NCBI GenBank assembly: GCA_024500155.1
Contig: CM044858.1
Location: 25,748,786-25,812,785 of the forward strand
Direction: 5' to 3'
Length of the DNA stretch: 64,000 bases
Origin: Chenopodium formosanum
Taxonomy: Eukaryota; Streptophyta; Magnoliopsida; Caryophyllales; Amaranthaceae
Made by a program: the position numbers and the translations under genes. The notes beneath the pieces were generated by a model that saw nothing but the letters and a program-made list of their open reading frames with translations, had not been told where the DNA came from and ran no database searches. The stretch's first letter is position 1. Every line of letters begins with the position of its first letter. Shown here in pieces: positions 10,644 to 21,899 of the stretch.

Positions 10644-11410
10644 TGATGGAATTATGTCTTCGATATCAAGGATCAATATTATGGAGATAATAATTTTGTT
10701 GTTTTGTGTCGTCATTATCTGTTGCTAGACTATGATAAATGATCTTTGGGCTAGTCATATAGTCCAAAGCCCGCTAGAATGGATCCTATGAGGTCACACA
10801 CAAGGGTATTGGGTCAAGCAAGTAAGAGGCCCATTAATGGGCCTCGTGAAAAATTAACTAATCATAAATGGATTGGGCTAGTATAGTTAGATTAGAATTT
10901 GGGTTTGGGCTTTTGACATGGGCTCTTATATAGAGATGAGATCTATAAATAAGATCCATGCCTAGGGTTGCAAGCAACCAATCATAATCAACTTACAGTA
11001 GATTGTGAAACAAGGCAACCTAATCCCAAAACCCCTAATTCTCTCTCAAACTCACGGATCTCTCTCCTCCTACCTTTGGACTCACGGCCGGCCATCCCTA
11101 GTGGCGCGTGTGGTAGTTCTTGGTGGTTCGTGGTTGGTTTGTTGCTTGCTCTTCTCCGTAGAAGTTCAATTGGAGGATCCAATTGCAACTCACTAGCATT
11201 AGTGGAGGTCTTAATCCGTGCCCGTGGACCAAGTAGAGGAATCACACTTGAGGTTCTTTGTCTCTCTTATTCTTGCTCGATCATACGTGGAATCACGCTT
11301 CAAAGGTATAAATTCTTATTGTTTATGTGTTATGCATGAGATCCTTAGTTTAGGTGCTATATGAATATGATTCATGTTTTTTCCTTTATTAGTACCCATA
11401 AACTCCTACA
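10644..11410 (+). mobile_element. 5' LTR of copia C1
   Basis: Starts TGATGGAATTATGTCTTCGA, which aligns with the LTR start of copia C2, and ends ACTCCTACA just before the PBS. A TATA-like CTATAAATAAG lies near 10950. The start is inferred from alignment with C2. Confidence 0.65.
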
Positions 11411-11424
11411 GTGGTATCAGTTAG
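11411..11424 (+). other. Primer binding site, initiator-Met tRNA type
   Basis: GTGGTATCAGTTAG directly follows the LTR. TGGTATCAG matches the start of the usual copia PBS complementary to the 3' end of initiator-Met tRNA. Confidence 0.8.
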
Positions 11425-12875
11425 CCTCTTGCATGTACATATATTGAGCATTAATTCTTTGATAATCCATAATTTTAATTCAATTAGGAGGGAGAATAAT
11501 TTAATTATAGGTCAATTATTATATTAAATGCGATTTAACAATATAGAATCATTAAAAGTTGTTTAATTTGCTCGGAATTAGCCATCAATAGATCCGATAT
11601 TTGCCCTAATTTATTCGAAAATTTCGACCTCCCCAAACTCTAATTTCAAAAATTTTGAAACCCTAACCCTAAATTATGAATTTTGTGTTTTGGTTTTGAT
11701 TTAATTCGATTGCTTTATAATTAATGATTTTAATCTATTTGATTTCATGTTAAATTATGAATTTTTCATGATCAAATTATTTAATTTAAGAGTTAAATTG
11801 AATTGGGGATTAAAATTCATGAAGAAACCTAATTTTGATATTAAATATAATTTCATTTTAAAAAAAGGACCACATTAAGTTAATTTAAATTTAACAAAAA
11901 TCTTTTGTTTTAATTTAAAATCAATAAAAAAAAAGAGAAGAAAATGGGTGTTTATGGTACGGCAGCCGCGGCTGGGTAGCGCTATCACGGCGACTACCGC
12001 ACCAGGTGGTCCAGGAGGGAGGGAGGGGTTGGGCAAGGGACTCGGACAGCAGAAGCAGCCACAGTAATGCCGCGCAAGTGTTGCGTGTGCTGCTGATGCT
12101 GCCTTTGCGTCGCTGCTATGCAGCGTACACCGCAAGGTGTACCACCATCGTGGTTGGCTTCGGTTGGCCACACCACGGTGGCTGGCGCATTGTTTTTCAA
12201 AAAAAAAAATTATTTTATTTTATTTTGGATAAAATCAAATTTCAAAATTTAAAATTAGTTTTGATTTTGAAAAGATAATTACCAAAATTAAAGTTGTTAA
12301 TTTTGTTAAGTTTGGATAATTATGGAGCCAAAGATTCTATTTGAATAATAATTGATTAAATAATATGATTATCCCATAATTATTATAGGATATTAATTGA
12401 TTTAAAATATTGTGATTGGCTAATCAATTACGATAGAATCTCCTAAATTAGTTAGGATTTTCATGGGAAATAAATATGATTTATATTCCATAATTAAAAT
12501 ATGATTTGATTCTAACTCATACCTAAATTTGAATATATGATATTTTAAGATTGGTCAAGAATAATATATGATATTATCTAATTGCCGTAATTAATTAAAA
12601 ATATGAGATTTTTAGGATCCATGTTTCCTTAATTGTGAACATTTGATGTTGTAGTTTAGGAAAGCATGATGAGCGATTTATTATATGGCATTTTATAATA
12701 TATGATGTTATTTATTGCTATATATAGACTAGTATGACCCAAAGATTCTAAATACGATCTGCGCATCTTGACGTATTTTTGTAATCTAAATACGGTCTGC
12801 GTATCGTTAAATATTTTCGTAATTTTATTTTATTCAAGTAGTAGATATAATAGAATAGTATTATAGGTTGCAGTA
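11425..12875 (+). other. Leader of copia C1 with GC-rich island and duplicated TAAATACG motif
   Basis: Very AT-rich, no supported ORF. An abrupt GC-rich island lies at about 11955-12195. Two copies of a TAAATACG(A/G)TCTGCG...TATTTT(T/C)GTAA motif lie at about 12750-12825. Both features recur at matching places in copia C2 and in the minus-strand relative. Confidence 0.65.
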
Positions 12876-12890
12876 AATTCAAGAAGCCAA
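12876..12890 (+). repeat. LINE target-site duplication, left copy
   Basis: AATTCAAGAAGCCAA, repeated after the poly-A tail at 17687-17702 with one extra C. A duplication of about 15 bp is typical of LINE insertion. Confidence 0.85.
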
Positions 12891-12987
12891 AACACATTAC
12901 ATTATTGACTCATTGGGGGTTGACTTTGCGTTGACTTTTCTCTCTTCTCTCTCATTTGATAGTTTTTCTTCCTTGAGGTCGTTATCA

Positions 12988-14413
12988 ATGGCAAAGAAGA
13001 AGAAGCAAGCTACTCCTCTCCCCCAAACTGCTGCAAAACAGACTCATATAGCTCCTATTGATAAGATTTTGGAAAGTTTAAGGAATTCTGGATCTTCATT
13101 CAACCCAACTGTAATTGATGAAGTTGATGAACTAGTTACCCCAGCTCCTTGATTAGTTCATCCATCTGCTGGATTGCTACCCTGTAGTGATGTAGAAGCT
13201 GTTGCTACAGCTCAGCGTCTCAATTTTGGCTCGATTTCAAAGGATTCCGATCGAACAGTAACTAGGGTTTCTTCGGTTACTATTCCATTGGATTCTAATC
13301 TCGATCCTGCTTCTTTACCTAAATCGAGTGATACCATACCAAATGCTGGTGTGCCTGAACATCCTGGTGGTGTGGTTCCTCCTGATTCAAGATGGGAGGC
13401 TTTGTTCCGAGGGAAGCTTGCTGCAAAAAGGTCTGCTCTGTCCTATGTTGCTCCTGTTCTTAAGGAAGGTAAGCCTATTGCTAAATTAGTCCTTGCTGAT
13501 TTACTTGAGGGTAATAAGAAGTGGTGTAATGCTGTGATAATCTATGTTGTGGGATATTACCCTACTATTGCTGATGTCCATAGATTTATAGCTCAGAATT
13601 GGGGTGATTTTGAAAAACCAGAAATCTTCTGGCATGATGATGGCTATTTTATCATCAATTTACACTCTGCAGCTAATGTTAATACTTTGTTGTGTTCTGG
13701 ACCCCACATATTCTATGGAAAGCCTGCTATTGTTAAAACTTGGAGTGAGAAGTTTGATTTTCACTCTGAAGTGCTCAGAACTATTCCTTTATGGATCAAG
13801 CTTCCAAACTTACCCTTGAACTGTTGGGGTATTGATACCCTAAGCAAATTTGACAGTCTGTTGGGTGTGCCTATTTGTGCAGATGAAGGTACTTCTAGGA
13901 AACTTAGGGTGTCTTTTGCTAGGATTCTTGTTGAAATTGATGTGACTAAGGTCTTGCCTGATTCTATCTGGGTTGAGGGACCAACTGGTGATACTGTTGA
14001 GCTTAGGGTTCAGTTTGAATGGAAGCCTCCCTTTTGCAAAAAGTGTGATAAGGCTGGTCATGATGCTTTGCTCCTAAAGCTACTCATAAACAAGCTGCTC
14101 CTGCTCAGAAAGAAGCTGCTCAGGCACAAAAACAGGTGTGGGTGCCTAAACCTAAGCTTGCTCTTCCTCAGACTAATGTTACTCAGCAAAGTAGTGCAAA
14201 ATCTGCTAATCTTCCTGTGACTACTCCTGCTCAAGACAATCAGTTGGTTAATTCTGATGATGAGTGGGATTGTTGGGTAGAAAGACCAAATCTCAGGTTA
14301 ATAGGCAAACTCAGCATGTGGTTACAAAGGTTAATGCTTACAATGTCTTAATGGCTGATGAGGTGGCTGCTATTCCTATCAGGGGTGATGGTAATCCCCC
14401 TCTGGTGCCATGA
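12988..14413 (+). pseudogene. LINE ORF1 (DUF4283 / zinc-knuckle RNA-binding protein)
   Basis: ORF1 proteins bind LINE RNA. The start MAKKKKQATPLPQ at 12988 is the first ATG in a good frame. A TGA at 13150 interrupts an otherwise continuous frame. The DUF4283 domain covers about 13390-13900 (KNKWCNAV-like GNKKWCNAVIIYVVG; FHSEVLRTIPLWIKLPNLPL). A CX2CX4H zinc knuckle (CKKCDKAGHD) is at about 14032-14065; a frameshift there removes the last Cys. A Gln/Ala/Pro-rich tail follows (WVPKPKLALPQ), with another frameshift near 14285. In the tail frame the stop TGA (14411-14413) overlaps the ATG of ORF2 as ATGA. Family identity is firm. Confidence 0.88.
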
Positions 14414-17400
14414 TTATTACGACTTGGAATATTAGAGGCCTTAATGACCCCAATAAAGTAACTGCTGTTAAGCAGTTGCTCAGTGATCACTCAATTGATG
14501 TTATGGCTATTATAGAAACTAAAGTTAAATTTCATAAGTTTGATGCTATGAAAAGAAGTTTAGTAGAGCTTGGGAGTGGATTGGTAACCATTCTTTCTAT
14601 CCTAAAGGTAGGATATGGGTTGGTTGGAAACCTAATGCTGTTTCTCTTGATATTGTTACAGTGACTGAGAAATTCATTCATACTATTATCACCTCTAAAG
14701 ATCAACAACATCAAATTGCTTGTACCTTTGTTTATGGCCTGCACTCTATTCAACATAGGTCTTCTATGTGGTCTGGTATAAAGGCTCTAGGTAATATTCA
14801 GATGCCTTGGCTTTGTATTGGTGACTTTAATTCTTTCCTGTCTTCTGAGGACAAGTTAAATGGAAATCCAGTTACTGATTATAAGGTTAAGGATTTCAAG
14901 GATTTTATTAATGACTCTGAGCTTGCTGAAATCAAGAGTAAAGGTTCTTTCTACTCTTGGAATAATAAAGGTCATGGTATGGATAAGACTGCTTCTAGAA
15001 TTGATAGAGGTTTAGTTAATGAGGCTTGGTTACTGGCTTATGGTCACACTGAGGCTATTTATCTTCCTCCTTCTCTCTCTGACCATTGTCCTGTTCTTGT
15101 GGATGTCGTGAAATCTCTTTCTGGGAAAGGCAAACCTTCTAGGTTTTTGAATTGCCTTGCTTTTCATAAAGATTTTCAAACTCTTTGTTACAGGTTTGGA
15201 AGAAACTAAAATCTGTCAAGACAGGTCTTAAAAGCTTAAATATCAAGCATTTTGCTAAAGTCACTAACAGGTTAGAAGTGGCTAGGTTGTCCTTGGCTGA
15301 GATTCAATCTCAGTTAGCTGATGATATTACTAATGCCTCTCTTCAAGCTCAAGAGTCTGCTGGTATTGAGAAAGTCAAGTATTGGATGAATACTCATGAG
15401 AGTATCTTAAAGCAGAAGTCTAGGGTGAATTGGATCAAGCTTGGAGACTCTAATCCTCACTATTTCTTTTCTGTCCGTAAGCAAAGACATGCTAGGAATA
15501 GAGTTGACTCCATTTACACTAATGATGATGTTTTGCTCAAAGATCCTAATATGGTTCAAGCTGAAATTCTAAGTTTCTATCAAAATCTCTTGGGTACTGC
15601 TGCTAGCACTTTGCCAGCTATTGATGTTGCTGTTGTTAGGTCTGGGAATCAGCTGTCCTCTGATGATATTGACACTCTTGCTGCTCCTGTCTACCACTCT
15701 GATATTGATCTTGCTGTAGCTGGTATTGGTGATGACAAAGCCTCGGGCATAGATGTTTAATGCTGTTTTTTTTAAAACAAGCTTGGAACCATATTAAAAC
15801 TGATGTGTACAAAGCTGTTTTGGAGTTCTTTGATACTGGTGTGTTAGAGAAGGCTTGAAGCTGTACTATTATTACTCTTGTTCCAAAGGTTCGGAACCCT
15901 TCTTTTGTGAAGGAATACAGACCTATAGCTTGATGTACTTTAGTTTATAAACTGATCTCTAAGGTCATAACTTCCAGATTGGCAAAGGTTATAGGGTCTG
16001 TTGTGAATGAAGCCCAAGTTGGGTTTATCCCAGGCAAGCATATAGGTGATAATATTCTACTTGCTACAGAATTGATTAAAGGCTATTCTCACAAGTTTAT
16101 GACTCCTAGAGGTATGTTGAAAATAGACCTTAGGAAAGCTTATGACTTTGTTGAATGGAGTTTTCTAGAGGTTATGCTTGGTGAGTTGGGGTTCCCTAAT
16201 AGGGTCATCAATTGGATTATGGAATGTATCCCTTCTGTCTCTTACTCAACTATGGTTAATGGCTACCCTTTTGTCCCTTTCCAGGCAAAAAAAGGGTTAA
16301 GGCAAGGTGATCCTATGTCTCCTTACCTTTTTGCTTTGTGTATGGAGTATCTTTCAAGATTTTTGCAGGACATCACTAAGAATCCAGACTATAACTTTCA
16401 TCCTAGGTGTGAGAAACTTGGGATTACTCATTTGATGTTTGCACATGATTTTTTTGCTTTTTGCTAGGGATGATCTAGGATCTGTTAAGCTTCTTTTTTC
16501 AACCTTTCCAAAAATTTTCTAAAGCTTCTAGGCCGTCTGCAAATCTGGATAAAAGTGATGCCTATTTTGGTGGTATCTTGGAACATGAGAAATCTGATCT
16601 TCAGCAAATGCTGGGAATGGCTAATGGTTCCTTACCCTTTAAGTACCTTGGTGTGCCTCTTTCTTCTAAAAAGCTTACTATTTCTAAGTGTAGGCCCTTA
16701 GTTGAAAGAGTTACTTGTAGAATTGATACTTGGGCTGCCAAACATCTCTCTTGTGCTGGTAGATTGCAACTGATTTAAAGTGTTCTCTTTGGCATTCAAG
16801 CTTTTTGGGCTCAGATTTTTATTTTGCCAAAGAAAATCATAAGGGAAATGGAGTCTAGATTTAGGTGCTTCTTGTTGACTGGGAAAAGCAATCCCTCTAA
16901 GAAGGCCTTAGTTGCTTGGAAATTCTTATGCTTGCCTAAAACCTGTGGGGGCTGGAATGTTGCTTCTTTGGAATATTGGAACAAGGCAGCTATAGCTAAG
17001 GTTTTGTGGGATCTTGCTAAAAAATCTGATAACCTTTGGGTAAAGTGGGTTCATACCTATTATTTTACAGGCAAGGATATATGGAATGCTGCTATTCCTA
17101 AGAAAGCTTCTTGGATTTTGAAGAAAATCCTAGCTACCAGAATACTTGTGACTGATATTGATGATTGGAATAATGTCATTATTAATGGAAAAATGCAAAT
17201 CAAGAAGCTTTACAATGTCATTAAGCCTCAGGGACCTATAGTTCCTTGGAAAAGAGTTATCTGCAATAACCAGGTCTCTCCAAAGAGTCTTTTTGTCACA
17301 TGGCTTACTATTTTAGACAGGCTTGTTACTAAAGACATACTGCTGTCATGGCAGATTGCTTGTGACCCTTGTTGTTTTTTCTGTGTTGCAGCAAATGAAA

Positions 17401-17671
17401 TAGTACAACATTTATTTTTTGACTGCAGGTACTCTAAAGAAATCTGGTCTTCACTGCTGCAAATCTTGGGTTTCTCTAGACCTATTCTTAGTTTCTCAGA
17501 GGAGCAGAACTGGATTGCTAGACAATGCAGGAAGACTGACAGTAGAAGCAGAATTGTGGCTATGTGTTTCTTTGAAGCAATTTATAACATCTGGCTACAG
17601 AGGAATGCATTGATGTTTACAGGGAATTGCAAACCAGGAGTAAGGTGGATAAGGAATGCATTGATGTTTAC
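14410..17671 (+). pseudogene. LINE ORF2 (AP-type endonuclease, reverse transcriptase, zf-RVT)
   Basis: ORF2 nicks the target and copies LINE RNA at the nick. The endonuclease starts MIITTWNIRGLNDP and keeps IIETK, the WLCIGDFNSF box (about 14806) and SLSDHCPVLV (about 15078). The RT shows GFIPGKHIGDN, LKIDLRKAYD and GLRQGDPMSPYLF, then MFAHDFF at about 16435-16455, where the canonical FADD has its first Asp replaced by His (16444-16446). The zf-RVT domain (WLTILDRLVTKD, about 17300) and its C-terminal part follow. Breaks: frameshifts near 14570, 15200 and 16480, and stops at about 15760, 15855, 15930 and 16775. No stop precedes the poly-A, so the 3' end of the frame is altered or truncated. 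Confidence 0.9.
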
Positions 17672-17686
17672 CAATAAAAAAAAAAA

Positions 17687-17702
17687 AATTCCAAGAAGCC
17701 AA
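17687..17702 (+). repeat. LINE target-site duplication, right copy
   Basis: AATTCCAAGAAGCCAA, matching 12876-12890 with one inserted C, directly after the poly-A run. Confidence 0.85.
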
Positions 17703-18372
17703 TGGAGTGAAGGCCCAAAGGAGTAAGGTGGATAAGATCCATAAAGGTTCAAGTGGGAGCTTTTTGTTTGTTAGTTTTCTTAGGATTAAGGGGTCATACT
17801 ATGTCATGTTTTATTTGTGCATCAGTAGATTAAGCATGTTAGATTTTATTTATGTTGTTTGTTGGTGCGGTAGAGTTTACTAAATAATCACAACATAATA
17901 AATCTAGGTCCCAATAATATTGAGGTTGCGTTTCCAAATTATATACCCAACTACCCTTTGATCGTGAGTGATGGGTCGGCCTCAGCAGAGTGTCACTTGT
18001 CATCTTAGGCGTGTTGGGGTATATCACGTTCTACATATTTAATTGGTTATATTCAACAAGGTTACCTAAAGAGTTTAGATACTTGAAGCTAAGGGTAATA
18101 ATTAAACATGTGATGGGTAATTATTCAACTAAGAGTTACAAGAGTTGTAATCAGTAAAGAGTTTACTCACCTTGAAAATGTAATACTTGATGGTAGGGCC
18201 TCAGTCCGGTCAATTATTGCATAAATAAAGGATCTCGGAATCATTTAATTCAATATAGATCAATTAATATTGAATAAATGCTTTAAAGTTACCAAATTTA
18301 AATCGCTTATGGTACTTCAAATTTATTCAACATAATTATTGAACTTTGCCTCGTTTTGGTTTTTGTTTGAAG
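17703..18372 (+). other. Continuation of the copia C1 leader
   Basis: No gene. Parts align with the pre-gag leader of copia C2 (for example AGGTCCCAATAATATTGAG at about 17908). The 18-bp string GGAGTAAGGTGGATAAG at about 17719 also occurs inside the LINE at about 17637. Confidence 0.6.
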
Positions 18373-19092
18373 ATGAATAACCTTAACGACAACACTATTT
18401 TGCCAACAAAACTAAATTTAAGGCTGAATCTCAGAAACTTCAGGGAATGGGAAAACGAGCCGAGAAATGTTCTCAAAAGCCAAAAGCTTGAAGCTCGTTT
18501 ATATATACCCATTAAGAGCAGGTATACTGTTGGTTTTACTCCTGAAAGGCATGCGAAAGATGTTTTAGATGCAGCGAAAATCAGGAATCTCATTTTAGAA
18601 TCTATTCCAACTTGTTGGAAAAGAAGGTTTAAGCACTACAAGTTGACCAATCTGCATGAATGTCTTTGTGCCATCTGTCGAGGTGGCATTGGGGCATTAA
18701 AAAGTGGAGGCATCAATGACCATAATGTAAGAGAGGTTGTTAATTCGATCCCTCAGATTTACTACTCCTGGACTGCCAGCCTAAGGTTTGAGACTTACAA
18801 TATTCATTGTAAGATAATGGCTAAGATACTCATCCCTTTTCAGTCAGTTAGGACCTATGTCAATGAACTGATTGGTTTACTCAATCAGATGGATATCCTT
18901 GGGAGACCGTTTGATGATGACTTTGCACATGACACTATCTTGTTCTCACTCCACGATGGATTTGATATAGTCAAGCTCATTAATAATGATGAGGGCTCGA
19001 CAGTGACATTAGTCAACCTTTTACTCAACCATACTGAGGAGAACCTGAAAAAGGGAGGAAGCGAATGCTTCTATTGTGGTAAGTGGTCTTGA
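18373..19092 (+). pseudogene. Copia C1 gag
   Basis: Gag polyprotein that packages element RNA. The start MNNLNDNTILPTKLNLRL at 18373 is the first ATG with continuous coding. The middle part has copia gag features (YNIHCKIMAKILIPFQSVRTYVNEL; LINQMDILGRPFDDDFA-like). The frame reaches the first half of a CCHC zinc knuckle (CFYCGKWS) and then hits TGA at 19090-19092; HAPGC, with the His and last Cys, lies just beyond. An extra segment near residues 95-120 does not fit the family and may be an insertion. Confidence 0.7.
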
Positions 19093-20826
19093 CACGCACC
19101 AGGGTGTCCCCATGATACACCAATGAAACAGAAGGTAAGGAGTTACTCGATGTTTTTTTTTGTAGAAATTAATCTTACTTCATCTTCTACTTGGGTATTT
19201 GATACCGGTTGTGGTGTTCACATTGTTAGCAAAAAGGGGAAGTCACACTTTGAGTAGGAAATGGAGCAAAAGTTGTTGCACTTGCTATTGGAAACTATCA
19301 CTTGAGACTTCCGTCTTGTTTTATTTTGGTGCTTCATAACTGTTATTATTTTCCAACGATTACCAAAAACATTATTTCAGTTCCTGTTTTAGATACTGAA
19401 GGTATTTCTTTTGAAATAAGAGACAAATATGTTATATGCTAACGCAAAATTAATTAATGGTTTGTATGTCTCAGATTATGCAACTCATGTTTACAACACA
19501 GATCATAAAAAGCAAAGAACAGATGGTTCAAACCCAACATACCTATGGCATTGTAGGCTAGCTTTGTCATATTTACCAAAAGCGCATCCTGAAATTACAT
19601 AAGGATGGACTTATTTCATCATTTGATAATGAATCATTTGAAAATTGTGAGTCATGCTTGCTTTGTAAAAAGACTAAGTCACCCTTTACGGGTATAGGTG
19701 AAAGAGCTACTGACCTTTTGGGACTCATACATACAGATGTATGTGGACCAATGAGTTCAAAAGCTAGGGGTGGATTTAATTACTTCACTACTTTCACTGA
19801 TGATTTAAGTAGATTTGGTTACATTTACTTAATGAAGAAAAAGTCGGAAGCCTTTGAAAAGTCAAAAGAATTCTAGAATGAAGTACAAAACCAACTTGGG
19901 AAAACAATTAAAGCATTACGATCTGATCATGGTGGTGAATATTTGACTAAAGAATTTGATGAACATCTAATTAACTGTGGAATACTTTCACAATTAACCC
20001 CTCCAGGGACACCATAGTTAAATGGTGTGTCAAAAAGGAGGAATATGACCATACTAGATATGGTTCGGTCCATGATGAGTATTATTAATCTTCACATATC
20101 ATTTTGGGGATATGCATTAGAAGCAGCTGCTAGAGTACTAAACAGAAGCCCATCCAAAGCGGTTGAAAAGATATGTAATAGAAGAGATCCAAAGTTGTCT
20201 TTTCTAAAGATTTAGGGATGTGAAGCCTATGTAAAACGTTTACATGGCGATAAACTACACCCTAAATCAGACCAATGTTTCTTCGTGGGTTATCTTAAAG
20301 GAAAAAAAGGGTATTACTTCTACAATCACGAGAATAACAAAGTGTTTGTTGCTTGCGATGGTGTCTTTCTAGAAAAGGAATTCCTCTCTAGAAAGCCATG
20401 TGGGAGAAAAGTAGTCCTCGAAGAAACTCGAGACGACCAATAAATGGATGTGGATAACACCACATCAGAGGCAAGGGCGCGTGAGTTGATTAATCATGCA
20501 TCGGAGCAAGCTAATTCGACTAGCGAGACTCCTATCGTCCCACTTAAATCTAATTCATGCAAAAATCTTTAAAGAGTTGGAGAGAACATTTCTACTATTG
20601 CTCCTACCCCACGTGGGTCATCCAGAATAAAAAACAAACAGTTTGTTGAGGTCCTGTTAACTAAGGATTCTGAAATCTTCTTATTGGAGAATGAAGAACC
20701 CGCAACCTACAAGCAAGCTTTGGTGAGCCCCAACTCAGATGAATGGCTTGAGGCCATGAAATCCGAAATGGAATCGATGTCTGAAAATGCAGTGTGGACC
20801 CTAGTAGACTTTCCTGATGGGGTAAA
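19093..20826 (+). pseudogene. Copia C1 pol (protease, integrase, start of RT)
   Basis: The aspartic protease box WVFDTGCGVHIVS is at about 19193-19232. After several frameshifts the GAG-pre-integrase segment (YLWHCRLAL, about 19540) and the zinc ligands CLLCKK (about 19655) appear. The integrase core has the first Asp in LIHTDVCGPM and the second in ALRSDHGGEYL, but the catalytic Glu of the usual NGVSERRN is Lys here (NGVSKRRN, AAA at 20033-20035). Stops occur at 19874, 20015, 20213, 20441 and 20570. The RT N-terminal motif EPATYKQALVSP starts at 20697, and the frame is cut after LVDFPDGV by an inverted LTR at 20827. It is non-functional. Confidence 0.85.
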
Positions 20827-21899
20827 TGTTGGGGGTTTGAAGAGTCCGACTCACCGCGAAAACAACCCCGAGCCAAGGAGCCACTCGCAATTAATAAAGC
20901 TATAAAGCATAACAAATAATCACAAAAGGGAAAAATCAGAATATACCTTTGAAGCGTGCATCGCCCTCAAAGACAGGCTCTTACTTGAAGGCTCTAGCTT
21001 CGAAAGTACGTGAGCCTCCCACAGAAATCCACCCCCAAAAACTACTAGCGAAATTTTAGGTTCATTACCTCGAGGTTAGCGAGGTCCGACCAAAACCCGA
21101 GTATTATATGAGTTTAAGAGTTTTTGCTAAAGCAATGCTCTATTGATCTCCTACTCAAGCACTCTTCTCCAAAACCCAATGTGGGTATTTATAGAGAAGA
21201 GTGAGGGTGGGAATTTCTATCCCATCAATGTGGGATCATGAAATTCCACAATTTATTTTAAAGTTACATTAAAATAAATATGCAAACTAATAATAAATCT
21301 ACAAGTGGCACCATTACATGTAAAGGGTAGTGAGGACCACTTGGAGAGTAGGGGACCATACTTGCTCCCCACTAAATACTCTCCTTGTGCCACATGCCCT
21401 TCACCCCACTTGCTTCCCATTTTCTTCCCACATGCTTCGGCCCTACTACCCGTGCCATAGGCTCAGCCGAAGCCCAGCCCCGCACTTGGAGATGCGGGCT
21501 GCTACTGTAGTTAGCAAGCCATGCACACCATGTGCGAGCTGCTGCTAGCATGCCGCGCACACCATGTGCGAGCTGCTGCTAGCATGCCGCGCACACCATG
21601 TGTGGGCTGTTAGCAGCTGCTGCCTTGGGGTGCTTGCGGCTGGTAGCTTGCGATGCTTGCGGCTGCTATTTATGGTGCGCTAGCACGCACTAGCCAACCA
21701 CCCTTGGCTCGACATGGTGCGCATGCTAGCCACCTATGCTAGCATATTATGCCCCTAGCATTCGGATGCTCGGGGCATACCGATGCTAGGGGTATTTAGG
21801 GAAATATTGTCGATTTATTATTATTTGCTCTAAGATCGAATTTCCTACGTCTAAATATTTAATACTCGGGCGACGAGTTAATTTCTTCCGAATGATGGT
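20827..21899 (-). mobile_element. Reverse-oriented copia LTR, truncated
   Basis: Begins TGTTGGGGGTTTG followed by GAGTCCGACTCACCGCG, the exact reverse of the LTR end seen at 41535-41563. It includes a minus-strand TATA box (CTATAAATACCC, about 21183-21194) and the GC-rich GCTAGC-containing block (about 21480-21790). It stops matching after CTTCCGAAT at about 21899, so roughly the first 200 bp of the LTR are missing. Confidence 0.8.

Larger units (their letters stand above)
12891..17686 (+). mobile_element. L1-type LINE, nearly full length, inactive
   Basis: Non-LTR retrotransposon with ORF1 (DUF4283 and a zinc knuckle), ORF2 (endonuclease, reverse transcriptase, zf-RVT), an AATAAA signal running into a poly-A tail at 17676-17688, and flanking 15-16-bp duplications. 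It is inserted in the leader of copia C1. All coding regions carry stops or frameshifts. Confidence 0.92.
10644..20826 (+). mobile_element. Ty1/copia element C1, 3'-truncated, carrying a LINE
   Basis: 5' LTR 10644-11410, initiator-Met PBS, long leader, gag (from 18373), protease, integrase and the start of RT, cut at 20826 by an LTR of opposite orientation. A LINE interrupts the leader at 12891-17686. The leader resumes after the LINE with sequence shared with copia C2 (AGGTCCCAATAATATTGAG near 17908; compare 43668). The coding region is heavily decayed. Confidence 0.8.

Noticed and set aside
11005..11339. Frames of 63-123 codons near the start of copia C1
   Set aside because: They lie in the LTR, downstream of its TATA box, with no conserved peptide.
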